Positions 36,959-44,709 of a stretch of 49,948 bases of DNA are shown here, piece by piece. How positions within the stretch are numbered: position 1 is the stretch's first letter; each line of letters opens with the position of its first letter. The notes below the pieces were generated by a model. The model was not told the origin of the DNA and searched no databases. It saw only the letters and a list, made by a program, of their open reading frames with translations. This stretch comes from Thermoleophilia bacterium UBA2241 (GTDB lineage Bacteria > Actinomycetota > Thermoleophilia > UBA2241): positions 853 to 50,800 of the forward strand of contig DDYF01000003.1 of the NCBI GenBank assembly GCA_002347645.1, read 5' to 3'. Made by a program: the position numbers and the translations under genes.

Positions 36959-37834
36959 TCAGAGGATGCTATCGAGGAGGCGTAACCCCTCCTCGCGCAA
37001 GGCTCGCTTGCCGTCGCCGAGCGAGTGTATCAACCCCTTCTGCTCCAGTAAATTGAGGTCGCGGAAGGCGGTCGCCGGCGAGATGCCCAGCTCTCTTGCC
37101 AAGGCTTTCGGGCCGGCCGAGCCGAGCTCCATCAGGAGCACGAGGACCTTGGTCTGGCGGGTCGTGAGCTTGACCGCCGGCGCCGCGGCGCGCGCGGGCT
37201 CTTCGGCCGGCCGCGACGGCAGCTTGATGGTGAAGACCGACCCGCCCCCGAGGTTGTCTTCGACCGTGAGGACGCCACGCAGAAACTGCAGCGCCTCGCG
37301 CGCGATCGGCAGCCCCGAGCCGACGCCGCGGATGAGCCGGCGCTGGTGCGCGGTCGCCGTAGTGAACCCGGGCAGGAAGGCGCGCTCCTTCTGCTCGAGC
37401 CCTGGGCCGTGGTCCGAGATGCGGATCATCTGGCCGTTGTCGAGGACCGTCACCACGACGTCGCGGAACGAGGCGTGGAGGAGGTTCTCGATGAGCTCCT
37501 GGATGACGGTGAACGGGACCTGCCCGCCCTGTTCGCGGCACGAGTTGTACGTCTTCTCCGACAGCGACGCGATGAGCGCCGGCAGATCCTGCTCCTCGAC
37601 GGCGATCACCCTGGGTGGACTGGTGAGCGTGTCGTACACCGCGATACGGGGCGCCTCCGGGCCGACGGGCGTGGGTGGCAGAGCCGTGGGGGCGGCGTCC
37701 TCGAACCCGGCGACCGACGGCTCCATGACCGCGTTGCGTGCGGGCCGGGCACCCGCCTTCGCTACGGCGGGCGGGCGGCCCGCGCCGGCGTCGTCGCGGC
37801 CCTCCGCGAGCAGCCTGTCGAGGAACGACTCCAT
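36959..37834 (-). CDS. GHKL ATPase fused to a winged-helix DNA-binding domain, next to dnaA
   Basis: A 291-aa cytosolic protein. The N-terminal ~95 residues are Ala/Pro-rich and non-conserved. Residues ~98-207 are a histidine-kinase-like ATPase domain: N box ELIENLLHA, G1 ISDHGPGL, G2 GVGSGLPIA. There is no phosphoacceptor domain. Residues ~221-291 form a winged helix-turn-helix (TTRQTKVLVLLMELG, KALARELGISPATAFRDLNLLEQKGL). It resembles a serine-kinase/anti-sigma-like ATPase joined to a MarR/TrmB-type regulator. ATG 37834 lies about 14 bases after a TATACT -10 element (37848-37853), so the mRNA may be nearly leaderless. I infer a regulator tied to replication initiation or dnaA expression. 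Confidence 0.8.
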   Translation of the reverse strand: MESFLDRLLAEGRDDAGAGRPPAVAKAGARPARNAVMEPSVAGFEDAAPTALPPTPVGPEAPRIAVYDTLTSPPRVIAVEEQDLPALIASLSEKTYNSCREQGGQVPFTVIQELIENLLHASFRDVVVTVLDNGQMIRISDHGPGLEQKERAFLPGFTTATAHQRRLIRGVGSGLPIAREALQFLRGVLTVEDNLGGGSVFTIKLPSRPAEEPARAAAPAVKLTTRQTKVLVLLMELGSAGPKALARELGISPATAFRDLNLLEQKGLIHSLGDGKRALREEGLRLLDSIL

Positions 37835-38270
37835 GGGGGCGCCGAGTATAGCACCGTCAACCCCGCTCTGAAACGGTCCGGTCGAGGCTGGAAGAGGGGT
37901 GCAGACGTCCGCAGACTCGGGAGTTATCCACAGGGTGTTCAGGAACTGTGGAAAGCGTCTGGGCGAGACTCGATACACCGGCCCAATTTGCGGGCGTTGT
38001 GGAAAAGGCGGTTTCAGGGAGGGTGACGACGCCCGGCGCTCCCAGTCGGGCCGTGGTGTGCGCCGAGGCGCTCGCAACGGGGGTGACCGTAGGGCGTCGC
38101 GGGGAGGAAAGCGCTGCAAAGCGCCGGTGATGGATGTAGCGACGCTCGGCTCTCGTCTGTCAAGGGAAGCCGCCCTCGTCAACGCCTTATCCACGCCGGT
38201 CGTGAGCCTGTGAGCACGAGAAATGATTCTTATCCACAGTCTCCACAGGTGGGCGTGAACGCGTGTCCGA
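37835..38270. other. oriC: Upstream DnaA-box cluster (second part of oriC)
   Basis: Contains two perfect TTATCCACA boxes (37924-37932 and 38230-38238), TTATCCACG (38187-38195), TGTGGAAAA (37998-38006, reverse, 8 of 9), TGTGGAAAG (37947-37955, reverse, 7 of 9) and GTCTCCACA (38239-38247, 7 of 9). All genes to the left run left and the thiamine operon runs right, so transcription diverges from here. Together with the dnaA-dnaN cluster this gives a bipartite origin. No coding frame of its own is convincing. Confidence 0.8.
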
Positions 38271-38329
38271 CTCTGTGAAACCTGGGCTGGCCGTCCCGCC
38301 CTCCCGGAGCTACACTGGTGTGGTCCATC

Positions 38330-38447
38330 GCGGAGCTCCTGGTCGAGGGGCTGAGAAGGCGCTTCCTAGCGCCGACGCGCCGAACCTGACCACCTTCGGG
38401 TGGCGGCGCCGCACGGCGCCGCTGGGTAATGCCAGCGAAGGGAGAGA
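38330..38447 (+). promoter_or_regulatory. TPP (THI-box) riboswitch
   Basis: Contains the conserved thiamine-pyrophosphate aptamer elements: GGGGCTGAGAAG (38347-38358), GAACCTGACC (38382-38391) and GCTGGGTAATGCCAGCGAAGGGA (its two conserved parts at 38421-38443). A variable hairpin GGCGGCGCC/GGCGCCGC lies between. The 3' end of the aptamer, AAGGGAG, is also the ribosome site of thiT (ATG 38454), so thiamine pyrophosphate binding should hide it and stop translation. A TACACT -10-like element is at 38311-38316. Confidence 0.93.
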
Positions 38448-38453
38448 TGCAGC

Positions 38454-39050
38454 ATGTCAGCCGGACCGGTCCCCGTCCCCGCACCCTCGAGCCCGCGCCT
38501 CCACTTGGATCCTCGGAGGTGGAGCGTGCAGACGTATGCCGAACTGGGCGTCGCCGTCGCGCTCGCCGCCGTGTTGGGCCAGGTACGCCTCTTCACCATG
38601 CCGCAGGGCGGGTCGGTGAGTCTCGAGTTGGTGCCGATCGTGTTCATCGCCGTGCGCAGAGGGGTTGCTCCCGGGCTCGCGGCCGGGCTCACGTACGGGC
38701 TCCTGCAACTCATGCTGCCGGGTGCCTTCGTGTACCACCCGGCGCAGGCGGCGCTGGACTACCCCCTCGCCTTCGGCGCCCTGGCGCTCGGCGGGGTGGT
38801 CGCCGTGCGCGGGTGGCGCACGCTGATCGCGGCGGTCGCGCTCGCCCAAACGGCGCGCCTCGTCTTCCACTTCTTCTCGGGGCTCATCTTCTTCTCGGAG
38901 TACGCCCCCGAATGGGAGGCCCCCTGGCTCTACGCGCTCACGTACAACGTGTTGTTTCTCGCCCCGGAGGCCGTCCTCACGGTCCTGCTGCTCTGGCCGC
39001 TGCTCAAGGCTTACGACGCCGCCTTCCCCGGCCGCGGAGCGGCTCCGTGA
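38454..39050 (+). CDS. thiT: ThiT-type thiamine transporter S component (ECF)
   Basis: A 198-aa integral membrane protein with about six transmembrane segments, matching the substrate-binding S component of energy-coupling-factor thiamine importers. Family-typical regions are QVRLFTMPQGGSVSLELVPI, AVRRGVAPGLAAGLTYGLLQL and FGALALGG. It needs shared EcfA/EcfA'/EcfT subunits encoded elsewhere. The TPP riboswitch directly upstream supports thiamine as substrate. The start is ATG 38454, with the ribosome site inside the riboswitch. Its stop overlaps the kinase gene by 4 nt. Confidence 0.93.
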   Translation: MSAGPVPVPAPSSPRLHLDPRRWSVQTYAELGVAVALAAVLGQVRLFTMPQGGSVSLELVPIVFIAVRRGVAPGLAAGLTYGLLQLMLPGAFVYHPAQAALDYPLAFGALALGGVVAVRGWRTLIAAVALAQTARLVFHFFSGLIFFSEYAPEWEAPWLYALTYNVLFLAPEAVLTVLLLWPLLKAYDAAFPGRGAAP

Positions 39051-39784
39051 GAGGGCGTGAGGTCGTTTGCGCTCGCCTCGCGGCCGTGTTCCTGGACGGC
39101 GAGTATGAACAGGCGGCGTACTATCGCCGCTGGGCGGAGGCGGCCGACCTTCTGGTCGCGGCCGACGGCGGCGCCCGCTTTCTTGCCGCGGCAGGTCTCG
39201 TTCCCGATCTCCTGGTCGGCGATTTCGATTCGCTGGACGAGGCCGCCGTCGACCATGCCCTGCAGCGCGGCGCGCGGGTCGTCCGCCACCCCGTCCGCAA
39301 GGACAAGACCGACGGGGAGCTGGCTGTGGAGGAGGCCGTGCGCGCTGGCGCGCGCGAGGTCGTCCTCGCCGGCGCCCTCGGCGCCCTGGACCACACGCTG
39401 GGACATCTCGCGATCCTGGAGCGCCTCGAGGCCGGCGGGACGCCGGCGCGGCTCGTCTCTCCGGCGATGGTCGTGCGGGTCCTCGTCGCGCCCGCAGCCG
39501 TTCGTCTGGGCGCGCCTCCCGGCACCCGGGTCTCGCTGGCCCCACTGTGCGGCGATGCGGTCGTGACGCTCACCGGCCTGGAGTACCCGCTCGACCGCGG
39601 CCGGCTGCCGGCCGACGCGTGCCTCGGCTTGGGGAACATCGTCTCGCCTTCTCACGCCGGTCAAGCGGGAGGCGGCGGGGCCTCCGTGACCGCGCACGAA
39701 GGCAGGGTCGCCGTGCTCGTGTGGGACGGGGCGGAGTCGTTCGACGCACCGCGTAGGGCCGCGAAGGAGCGGCGGGACGCGTGA
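39047..39784 (+). CDS. thiN: Thiamine pyrophosphokinase
   Basis: A 245-aa cytosolic enzyme converting thiamine plus ATP to thiamine pyrophosphate. Diagnostic segments are AADGGARFL, LLVGDFDSLDE and RKDKTDGELAVEEA (nucleotide and thiamine site), then GALGALDHTLGHL, and a C-terminal thiamine-binding beta domain with GLEYPLDRGRL and GNIVSPSHAG-type motifs. GTG 39047 overlaps the thiT stop (GTGA), so uptake and phosphorylation are coupled under one riboswitch; GTG 39058 is an alternative start. Confidence 0.92.
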   Translation: MRGREVVCARLAAVFLDGEYEQAAYYRRWAEAADLLVAADGGARFLAAAGLVPDLLVGDFDSLDEAAVDHALQRGARVVRHPVRKDKTDGELAVEEAVRAGAREVVLAGALGALDHTLGHLAILERLEAGGTPARLVSPAMVVRVLVAPAAVRLGAPPGTRVSLAPLCGDAVVTLTGLEYPLDRGRLPADACLGLGNIVSPSHAGQAGGGGASVTAHEGRVAVLVWDGAESFDAPRRAAKERRDA

Positions 39785-40242
39785 GGGAGGCGCGCCTTGC
39801 CGGGCGCCTCACGTCGGCGTGGGCCGCCGCCGTCTTCGCCTTCGCCGTCGTGCCGACGCACGCCCTCCTGGCCCGGACGGTCGGCGAGCGCGAGGCACTG
39901 ACCACACAGGTGGGCCACTTCGTCGAGTTCGCGGTGCTGGCCTGGCTGGCGACATGGTGGATCGACGCGCGGCGGCGTGCGAAGGGCGCGGCCAAGGGCG
40001 GCTCGCGTGAGGCCGGGAGATGGGCGGCGGCGCGCGAAGCTGCCGGCGACTACGCCATCATGCTCGGCGCCCTGGTCCTCTTCGGGGTGCTCATCGAGGC
40101 GGCGCAATCGCTCTTGCCGTATCGGTCTGCCCAGATGCGGGACGCGGCGATCGACGCGGCCGGCGCTCTCGTCGGGCTTCTGGCGGCGCTCAGCTGCGAC
40201 TTGAGCCGGCTGGGGAGGAGAGGCCGATGGCGTGGCCGATGA
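39781..40242 (+). CDS. VanZ-like membrane protein
   Basis: A 153-aa protein with about four transmembrane segments and the VanZ-family pattern: QVGHFVEFAVLAWLATW, IEAAQSLLPYRSAQMRDAAIDAAGA (His, Glu and Asp in these positions are the family signature). Its function is not established; VanZ relatives are linked to teicoplanin tolerance. It starts at GTG 39781, overlapping the kinase stop by 4 nt, and is the last gene of the thiamine operon. Its last 53 bases overlap the oppositely oriented flgM gene. Confidence 0.82.
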   Translation: MREARLAGRLTSAWAAAVFAFAVVPTHALLARTVGEREALTTQVGHFVEFAVLAWLATWWIDARRRAKGAAKGGSREAGRWAAAREAAGDYAIMLGALVLFGVLIEAAQSLLPYRSAQMRDAAIDAAGALVGLLAALSCDLSRLGRRGRWRGR

Positions 40243-40378
40243 TGCGCGCGGCGACTTCCTCGGAGGGGACGTCGTACGCACTGCGGTGCACGAGGTCCTT
40301 GAGTGCCTCGAGGCGCTGCTTCTGGTCGTCTTTCGCGTCGTCTACCATGTCGTCTGACCGCATGTCGGAAGTCGTCAT
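40190..40378 (-). CDS. flgM: FlgM-like anti-sigma-28 factor
   Basis: A 62-aa acidic protein whose C-terminal half (RLEALKDLVHRSAYDVPSEE, then VAARIIGHAI) matches the sigma-28-binding helices of FlgM. FlgM holds back flagellar sigma factor until the hook is finished. ATG 40378 has AGGAG about six bases upstream, and a sigma-28-type promoter lies just before it. It converges on, and overlaps, the VanZ-like gene. No other flagellar genes are in the window. Short size limits certainty. Confidence 0.72.
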   Translation of the reverse strand: MTTSDMRSDDMVDDAKDDQKQRLEALKDLVHRSAYDVPSEEVAARIIGHAIGLSSPAGSSRS

Positions 40379-40405
40379 CCAGACTCCTTCGGCTGCTCAC
40401 TGTGC

Positions 40406-40433
40406 GTATCGGAAGGCCCGATGGCCGGGTTTA
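40406..40433 (-). promoter_or_regulatory. Sigma-28 (FliA/SigD)-type promoter of flgM
   Basis: On the minus strand TAAA (40433-40430), a 16-bp spacer and TCCGATAC (40413-40406) match the flagellar sigma consensus TAAA-N15-GCCGATAA closely. Predicted initiation is about 20 bases before the flgM start. The -35 TAAA is part of a GTTTAC-N8-GTAAAC inverted repeat (40429-40448). Confidence 0.55.
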
Positions 40434-40467
40434 CTAAGAGGCGTAAACAGTTGAGACTGCGCAGGAG

Positions 40468-41700
40468 ATGTGCGCCCTGCTCCCGATAGACGCCGCACTG
40501 GACGCCGTCCTTGCGGCCGTGCAGCCACTGCCCGGCGAGGCCGTGCGGCTGGTCGAGGCCTACGGGCGCGCCGCCGCCGAGGACATCGTCTCTCGTGAGC
40601 AGGTCCCCTCGTTCGACAACTCGGCTATGGACGGCTTCGCGGTGGCGGGCGACGACCTCGTCCTCGGGCGGACCCGGTTCCGCGTGAGCGTCGAGATCCC
40701 GGCCGGACGCTACGTGGCCGAGCCCGTCGAGCCCGGCGCCGCCGCCAAGATCATGACGGGCGCTCCCTTGCCGCCGGGCGTGGACACCGTGGTTCCCGTC
40801 GAGCTGGTCCGGCAGGAGGGCGACGACGTCGTCGTCGCCGAGCCGGTGGCCCGTGGGGCGCACGTGCGCCGCGCAGGCGAGGACGTCGCCGTCGGTGACA
40901 CGGTGCTCCCGAGCGGCACGCGTCTCGGTCCGGCCGAGGTCGGCCTTCTGGCATCGATCGGCGTCGACCCCGTTGTGGTCACGCGGCGGCCGAGCGTCGC
41001 CATCCTCGCCACGGGCAGCGAGCTCGTGGCGGGGGGGGCGCCGCTGGCGCCGGGGCAGATCCGCAACTCGAACTCCTACACGGCCTACGGGCAGGTCGCC
41101 GCCGCCGGTGGTGCGCCGGTCCTGCTCGGCATCGCACGTGACGACCTCGCGGAGACGCGGCGCCTCGTCGCCGAGGCGCTCGAGCACGACGTCGTCATGA
41201 CGAGCGGCGGCGTCTCGGTCGGCGAGTTCGACTTCGTCAAACAGGTCCAGGAGGAGCTCGGCGTCGAGCGCCGGTTCTGGGGCGTGGCGACGAAGCCCGG
41301 CAAGCCCCTCGCCTTCGGGGTTCGCGGGCGGGCCTTGGTCTTCGGTGTGCCGGGCAACCCGGTCGCCTCCATGGTCAGCTTCGAGCTCTACATCCGCCCC
41401 GCCCTGCTGGCGATGCAGGGGCGGCGCGACATCTACCGCCCCTACGTCGTCGCCTCGAGCATCGAGGCCGTGACGCCGACCAAAGAGCGCACCGAGGCGC
41501 GGCGCTGTCGCCTGGAGCGGCGGGGCGAGGGATGGGCGTTCACGACGACTGGGCCACAGGGGTCCGGGATCCTTCGCTCCATGGCCCTGGCCCAGGGTCT
41601 CGCGTTCGTGCCCGCGGGCCATCCGGGATCCGCGGCGGGCGAGGCGTTCCTCGTCCAGCTCCTTGAGGGCTCGAGCGAGGAGCGGCCGCCCTACCCGTGA
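40468..41700 (+). CDS. moeA: Molybdopterin molybdenumtransferase
   Basis: A 410-aa cytosolic enzyme inserting molybdate (or tungstate) into adenylylated molybdopterin. Conserved regions: FDNSAMDGFAV, KIMTGAPLPPG, GSELV, QIRNSNSYT, TSGGVSVGEFDF and GVPGNPVAS, and the C-terminal MoeA domain IV is complete. The annotated start is ATG 40468, but AGGAG (40463-40467) touches it directly; CTG 40477, in frame and 9 bases further on, is at better spacing, and MoeA homology starts there (LLPIDAALDAVL). It implies molybdenum or tungsten enzymes elsewhere. Confidence 0.95.
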   Translation: MCALLPIDAALDAVLAAVQPLPGEAVRLVEAYGRAAAEDIVSREQVPSFDNSAMDGFAVAGDDLVLGRTRFRVSVEIPAGRYVAEPVEPGAAAKIMTGAPLPPGVDTVVPVELVRQEGDDVVVAEPVARGAHVRRAGEDVAVGDTVLPSGTRLGPAEVGLLASIGVDPVVVTRRPSVAILATGSELVAGGAPLAPGQIRNSNSYTAYGQVAAAGGAPVLLGIARDDLAETRRLVAEALEHDVVMTSGGVSVGEFDFVKQVQEELGVERRFWGVATKPGKPLAFGVRGRALVFGVPGNPVASMVSFELYIRPALLAMQGRRDIYRPYVVASSIEAVTPTKERTEARRCRLERRGEGWAFTTTGPQGSGILRSMALAQGLAFVPAGHPGSAAGEAFLVQLLEGSSEERPPYP

Positions 41701-41727
41701 GCTGCCCCGCCTTCGCCGGCGCTGAGG

Positions 41728-42468
41728 CTACTCGTCAGCGCCCCAGCGCTGGCGCAGCTCGAACGAGACGGTCCTCGCCCAGACGATCAGCCGGTGGCTG
41801 GCGCTGTAGCGGGGCGTGCACGTCGTGAGCACGAGTCCGTATCCCCGGTCGCGAAGCACGCCGACATCGTCGGGCTGCACCACCGTCGTCCTGGCCACGG
41901 CGTAGACGAAGCGTGCGTACGGCGTCTCGACGACGACGCGGTCTCCCTTGCGCAGCGCGTCCAAACGCGAGAAGGGTGCCCCGTACGTCGTGCGATGCCC
42001 AGCGACGGCGAACGGGTCGCCGGCGCCGGGAAGGGGCGTGATGCCGTAGTGCACGGGTCCGTTGCGCAGGAGCTTCCGGTCGCCGTTGGGGTCGAGGGCG
42101 ACACGGCCCGACACCCCTTCCTGGACGACATGCTCCAGATCGAGGCGCGGGATTGTGAGCCGCGCCACCGGGTCTCCCGGCCGGAGTGTCTCGGCGAAGA
42201 GGGTGGCGAGTCTGTGCACCTCGACGCCGGGAGGCACCTCGGATTTGGACGCCTTGTCCTTGGCGGAACGGACGGTCTCGGTGAACCGCGCCGTCTCGCG
42301 GCCGTAGGCGTCGTCGAGACGGCCCTGCTGCACCGTCGCGAGCAGGCCCGACCACAACGGGTAGGCCAAGAGGATGCCTCCGGCGATGAGGAGAAGGTCG
42401 CCGATCAGGTGGCGCACGGCGCGACGGCCGTCGCGCCCAGGACGCGTGTCAACGGATGCCCCGATCAT
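41728..42468 (-). CDS. Sortase (class E-like transpeptidase)
   Basis: A 246-aa membrane-anchored cysteine transpeptidase that attaches surface proteins to the cell envelope. There is an N-terminal transmembrane anchor (LIGDLLLIAGGILLAYPLW), then the sortase barrel. The catalytic His is in VAGHRTTYGAPF, the Cys in LTTCTPRYSASHRL, and the Arg is the R of that same segment. The TTC-P motif and length fit actinobacterial class E/D enzymes. ATG 42468 is used; the frame is open further upstream but non-conserved. No sortase substrate with an LPxTG/LAxTG tail is seen nearby. Ends with TAG, converging on moeA. Confidence 0.88.
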   Translation of the reverse strand: MIGASVDTRPGRDGRRAVRHLIGDLLLIAGGILLAYPLWSGLLATVQQGRLDDAYGRETARFTETVRSAKDKASKSEVPPGVEVHRLATLFAETLRPGDPVARLTIPRLDLEHVVQEGVSGRVALDPNGDRKLLRNGPVHYGITPLPGAGDPFAVAGHRTTYGAPFSRLDALRKGDRVVVETPYARFVYAVARTTVVQPDDVGVLRDRGYGLVLTTCTPRYSASHRLIVWARTVSFELRQRWGADE

Positions 42469-42564
42469 CCGGCCATGGTACGGTCGGTGCGATGGACCGG
42501 CAAGCGTCGACGGGCTTGACGGGGCGCCGCGTGTGCGCGCCACCGGTGCCCGGAGAAGCGAGCG

Positions 42565-43032
42565 ATGCGCAGCTGCAGCGACGTGCACAACTACCTTGAG
42601 GAGCTGGGCGTGGCGCACGAGATGCTGCCGCTGCCCGGACCGCCGGTCACCTCCGAGCGGGCGGCGGACCTCCTTGGGGTTGGCGTCACCGAGGTCCTGA
42701 AGTCGCTGCTCTTCCTGGTGGATGCTAACCCACTGCTGGTGCTCGTGCCGGGCGACGCGCGCGTCACGGGGCGCAGGCTCGCGGCGGCCCTGGGGGCGCG
42801 CAAGGCATCGCCGGCGCGCGCCCAGGAGGTGTTCGAGACGACCGGGTACCGCGCCGGCGCTCTGCCGCCCTGCGGCCTCGCCGTCGACCTGCCGGTCGTC
42901 GCCGACCCGGGAGCGTTCGCGCCCCGGGTCGTCTATTGTGGCGGGGGCGCGACGGCGACGATGCTGAAGATCCGCAGCGCCGACCTGAAGTCCTTGCTCA
43001 AACCGAGGCTGGTCGATCTCGCCGAGCGCTGA
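42565..43032 (+). CDS. YbaK/ProX-type aminoacyl-tRNA deacylase
   Basis: A 155-aa cytosolic protein of the YbaK/EbsC/ProX-DTD editing family, which hydrolyses mischarged tRNAs. It has the conserved Lys region EVLKSLLFLVD, the VPGDARV strand and the GGGATATMLKI C-terminal loop. The specific tRNA cannot be told. The start is ATG 42565. It diverges from the sortase gene and lies 62 bases before the first mttB-like gene, so the two may be co-transcribed. Confidence 0.85.
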   Translation: MRSCSDVHNYLEELGVAHEMLPLPGPPVTSERAADLLGVGVTEVLKSLLFLVDANPLLVLVPGDARVTGRRLAAALGARKASPARAQEVFETTGYRAGALPPCGLAVDLPVVADPGAFAPRVVYCGGGATATMLKIRSADLKSLLKPRLVDLAER

Positions 43033-43094
43033 GGGCGGTGGCCGCGCCGACCGGCGCTCGAAGGCGGAGATCGCGAGACGAAGGTGGGGTGGAG

Positions 43095-44459
43095 ATGACG
43101 TCGAGGCGCGCGCATTCCATGGGGACGGCGGGACCGCTCGAGGTCCTTTCGCCGGCCGATCTGCAGCGGCTGGACGAAGCAGCGCTCGAGATCCTCGCGG
43201 ACGTCGGGGTGTCGGTCCCCTCTGAGCGGGCGCGCGCCGGGCTGGTCCGCCGCGGGGCGGCCGTCGAAGGCGCGCGCGTTCGGCTGTACCCGGACCTCGT
43301 GCGCGAGCTGGTCGCGCTCGCCCCGGCGCGGCTGACCCTCGGGGCCCGCGCCGCGAGCCCTCTCGTCACAGGGGAGCGCTCCCTCGTCACCACGGACGGC
43401 TGCTGCGTGGAGATCTACGATCTCGACAGCGGCGAGAAGCGGGGTACGACGGCCGGCGACGTGGCCGACATCGCCCGCGCCGTGGACGCGATGCCGGAGA
43501 TCGACTTCTGCTGGCCGGCGGTCAGCGCGCAGGACAGGCCGGCGGAGGTGCGCGGCCTCCACGAGCTCTACCTCGCCGTGGCGAACACCGGCAAGCACGT
43601 GCAGACGGTCACGGTCGTCGAGCCCGGCCTCGCGAGGGTCGCCGCCGACATGGCGCTCGCGTTGTGCGACGGCGACGAGGGGCGCCTGCGCGCCGAGCCC
43701 CCGATCTCCGCGCTTCTCGGCACCGTGACCCCGCTGGGGAACGACGCGGCGACGCTCGAGGCCGGTCTGGAGTTCGCCGCGGCCGGGGTGCCGGTAGGGT
43801 TCGTGACGATGCCCATGGGGGGCTCGACCACGCCGATCACGATGGCCGGCTCGCTGGCGGTCGGCATCGCCGAGGTCCTCGCCGCCGTGACCGTCGTCCA
43901 GGCCGCGACGCCGGGCGCCCCCGTCTTCATCTGCTTCATCCCCAGCGTGATGGACCTGAAGACCGGCGACTTCACGGGCGGCGCCCCCGAGGACACCGTC
44001 ATGGGCGCCGCCGTCGCGGACATCGGGCGGTTCTACGGTCTCCCGACGCAGTGCGGGGTCAACTCGTCGGGCGCCAAGGAGCCGTCGTGGCAGTCCGCGT
44101 TGGACGACACGACGACGACGCTCCTGTCGCTCGCAGCGGGCGTGGACATGCTGACCGGCGTCGGCATGGTGTCGGGGGGGCGGATCTTCTCCTACGCCGA
44201 GATGGCGCTCGCGGCTGAAGTGCTCGCGCGCGCGCGACGCCTGGCTGCGGGGCTGGACCTCAGCTCCCTCGGCGGCGCGCCCGCCCGGGTTCCGACGACA
44301 GTGAAGGCTGTGGCGAGGCCCGGCCCGGCGCCGAAGGGGGCTTCCGACCCTGTGACGGAGGCGCGCGCGCGCATGCGAGCGATCCTCCGCGAGCACGTCG
44401 CGCCGCCGCTCGCCCCTCCCGTCGACCGCCGCTTGCGGGAGCTCGCGCGGATCGACTGA
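43095..44459 (+). CDS. MttB-family methyltransferase (non-pyrrolysine)
   Basis: A 454-aa member of the trimethylamine methyltransferase (MttB) superfamily. Family segments are GLHELYLAVANTGKHVQTV, GTVTPLGN, TMPMGGSTTPITMAGSLAVG and a TIM-barrel layout. At the place where MttB has pyrrolysine this protein reads PTQCGVNSSGAKEPSWQ, with Ser at the aligned position. Non-Pyl members characterised elsewhere demethylate glycine betaine, proline betaine or carnitine, passing the methyl group to a corrinoid protein. The substrate here is unknown. ATG 43095 follows GGTGGAG. It lies upstream of an ABC importer. Confidence 0.88.
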   Translation: MTSRRAHSMGTAGPLEVLSPADLQRLDEAALEILADVGVSVPSERARAGLVRRGAAVEGARVRLYPDLVRELVALAPARLTLGARAASPLVTGERSLVTTDGCCVEIYDLDSGEKRGTTAGDVADIARAVDAMPEIDFCWPAVSAQDRPAEVRGLHELYLAVANTGKHVQTVTVVEPGLARVAADMALALCDGDEGRLRAEPPISALLGTVTPLGNDAATLEAGLEFAAAGVPVGFVTMPMGGSTTPITMAGSLAVGIAEVLAAVTVVQAATPGAPVFICFIPSVMDLKTGDFTGGAPEDTVMGAAVADIGRFYGLPTQCGVNSSGAKEPSWQSALDDTTTTLLSLAAGVDMLTGVGMVSGGRIFSYAEMALAAEVLARARRLAAGLDLSSLGGAPARVPTTVKAVARPGPAPKGASDPVTEARARMRAILREHVAPPLAPPVDRRLRELARID

Positions 44460-44560
44460 CGTCCCCCGGACCCGTTCGCGGCGGCTCGAGTCGGGCTCCT
44501 GAGCGCCATAGGGTCGACCATACGACGAAGATACGATGTTTCCATTGGTGCCCAGGCAGT

Positions 44561-44588
44561 TTGTCTTCTCGGTCCGGTCCTGTATAAA
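44561..44588 (+). promoter_or_regulatory. Promoter of the ABC importer operon
   Basis: TTGTCT (44561-44566), a 16-bp spacer and TATAAA (44583-44588) preceded by TG (TGTATAAA) form one of the best sigma-70-like promoters in the window. Predicted leader is about 115 nt before the binding-protein ATG. Confidence 0.65.
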
Positions 44589-44709
44589 CGGAGGGCAAGG
44601 GGCTGCGCCGAGGCCTGATGCCGCACCGTCACGCAGGGGGAGCGGCGGGCGCGACGATACGGTAGCGGCGGCGCGGCCGAGTCTGGGGAAAGCCAGAAAG
44701 GACGGCACG

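Noticed and set aside
41718..41742. GGCGCTGA/TCAGCGCC repeat as a moeA/sortase terminator
   Set aside because: Only 8 bp with a 9-base loop overlapping the sortase stop; not distinguishable from chance in this GC-rich DNA.
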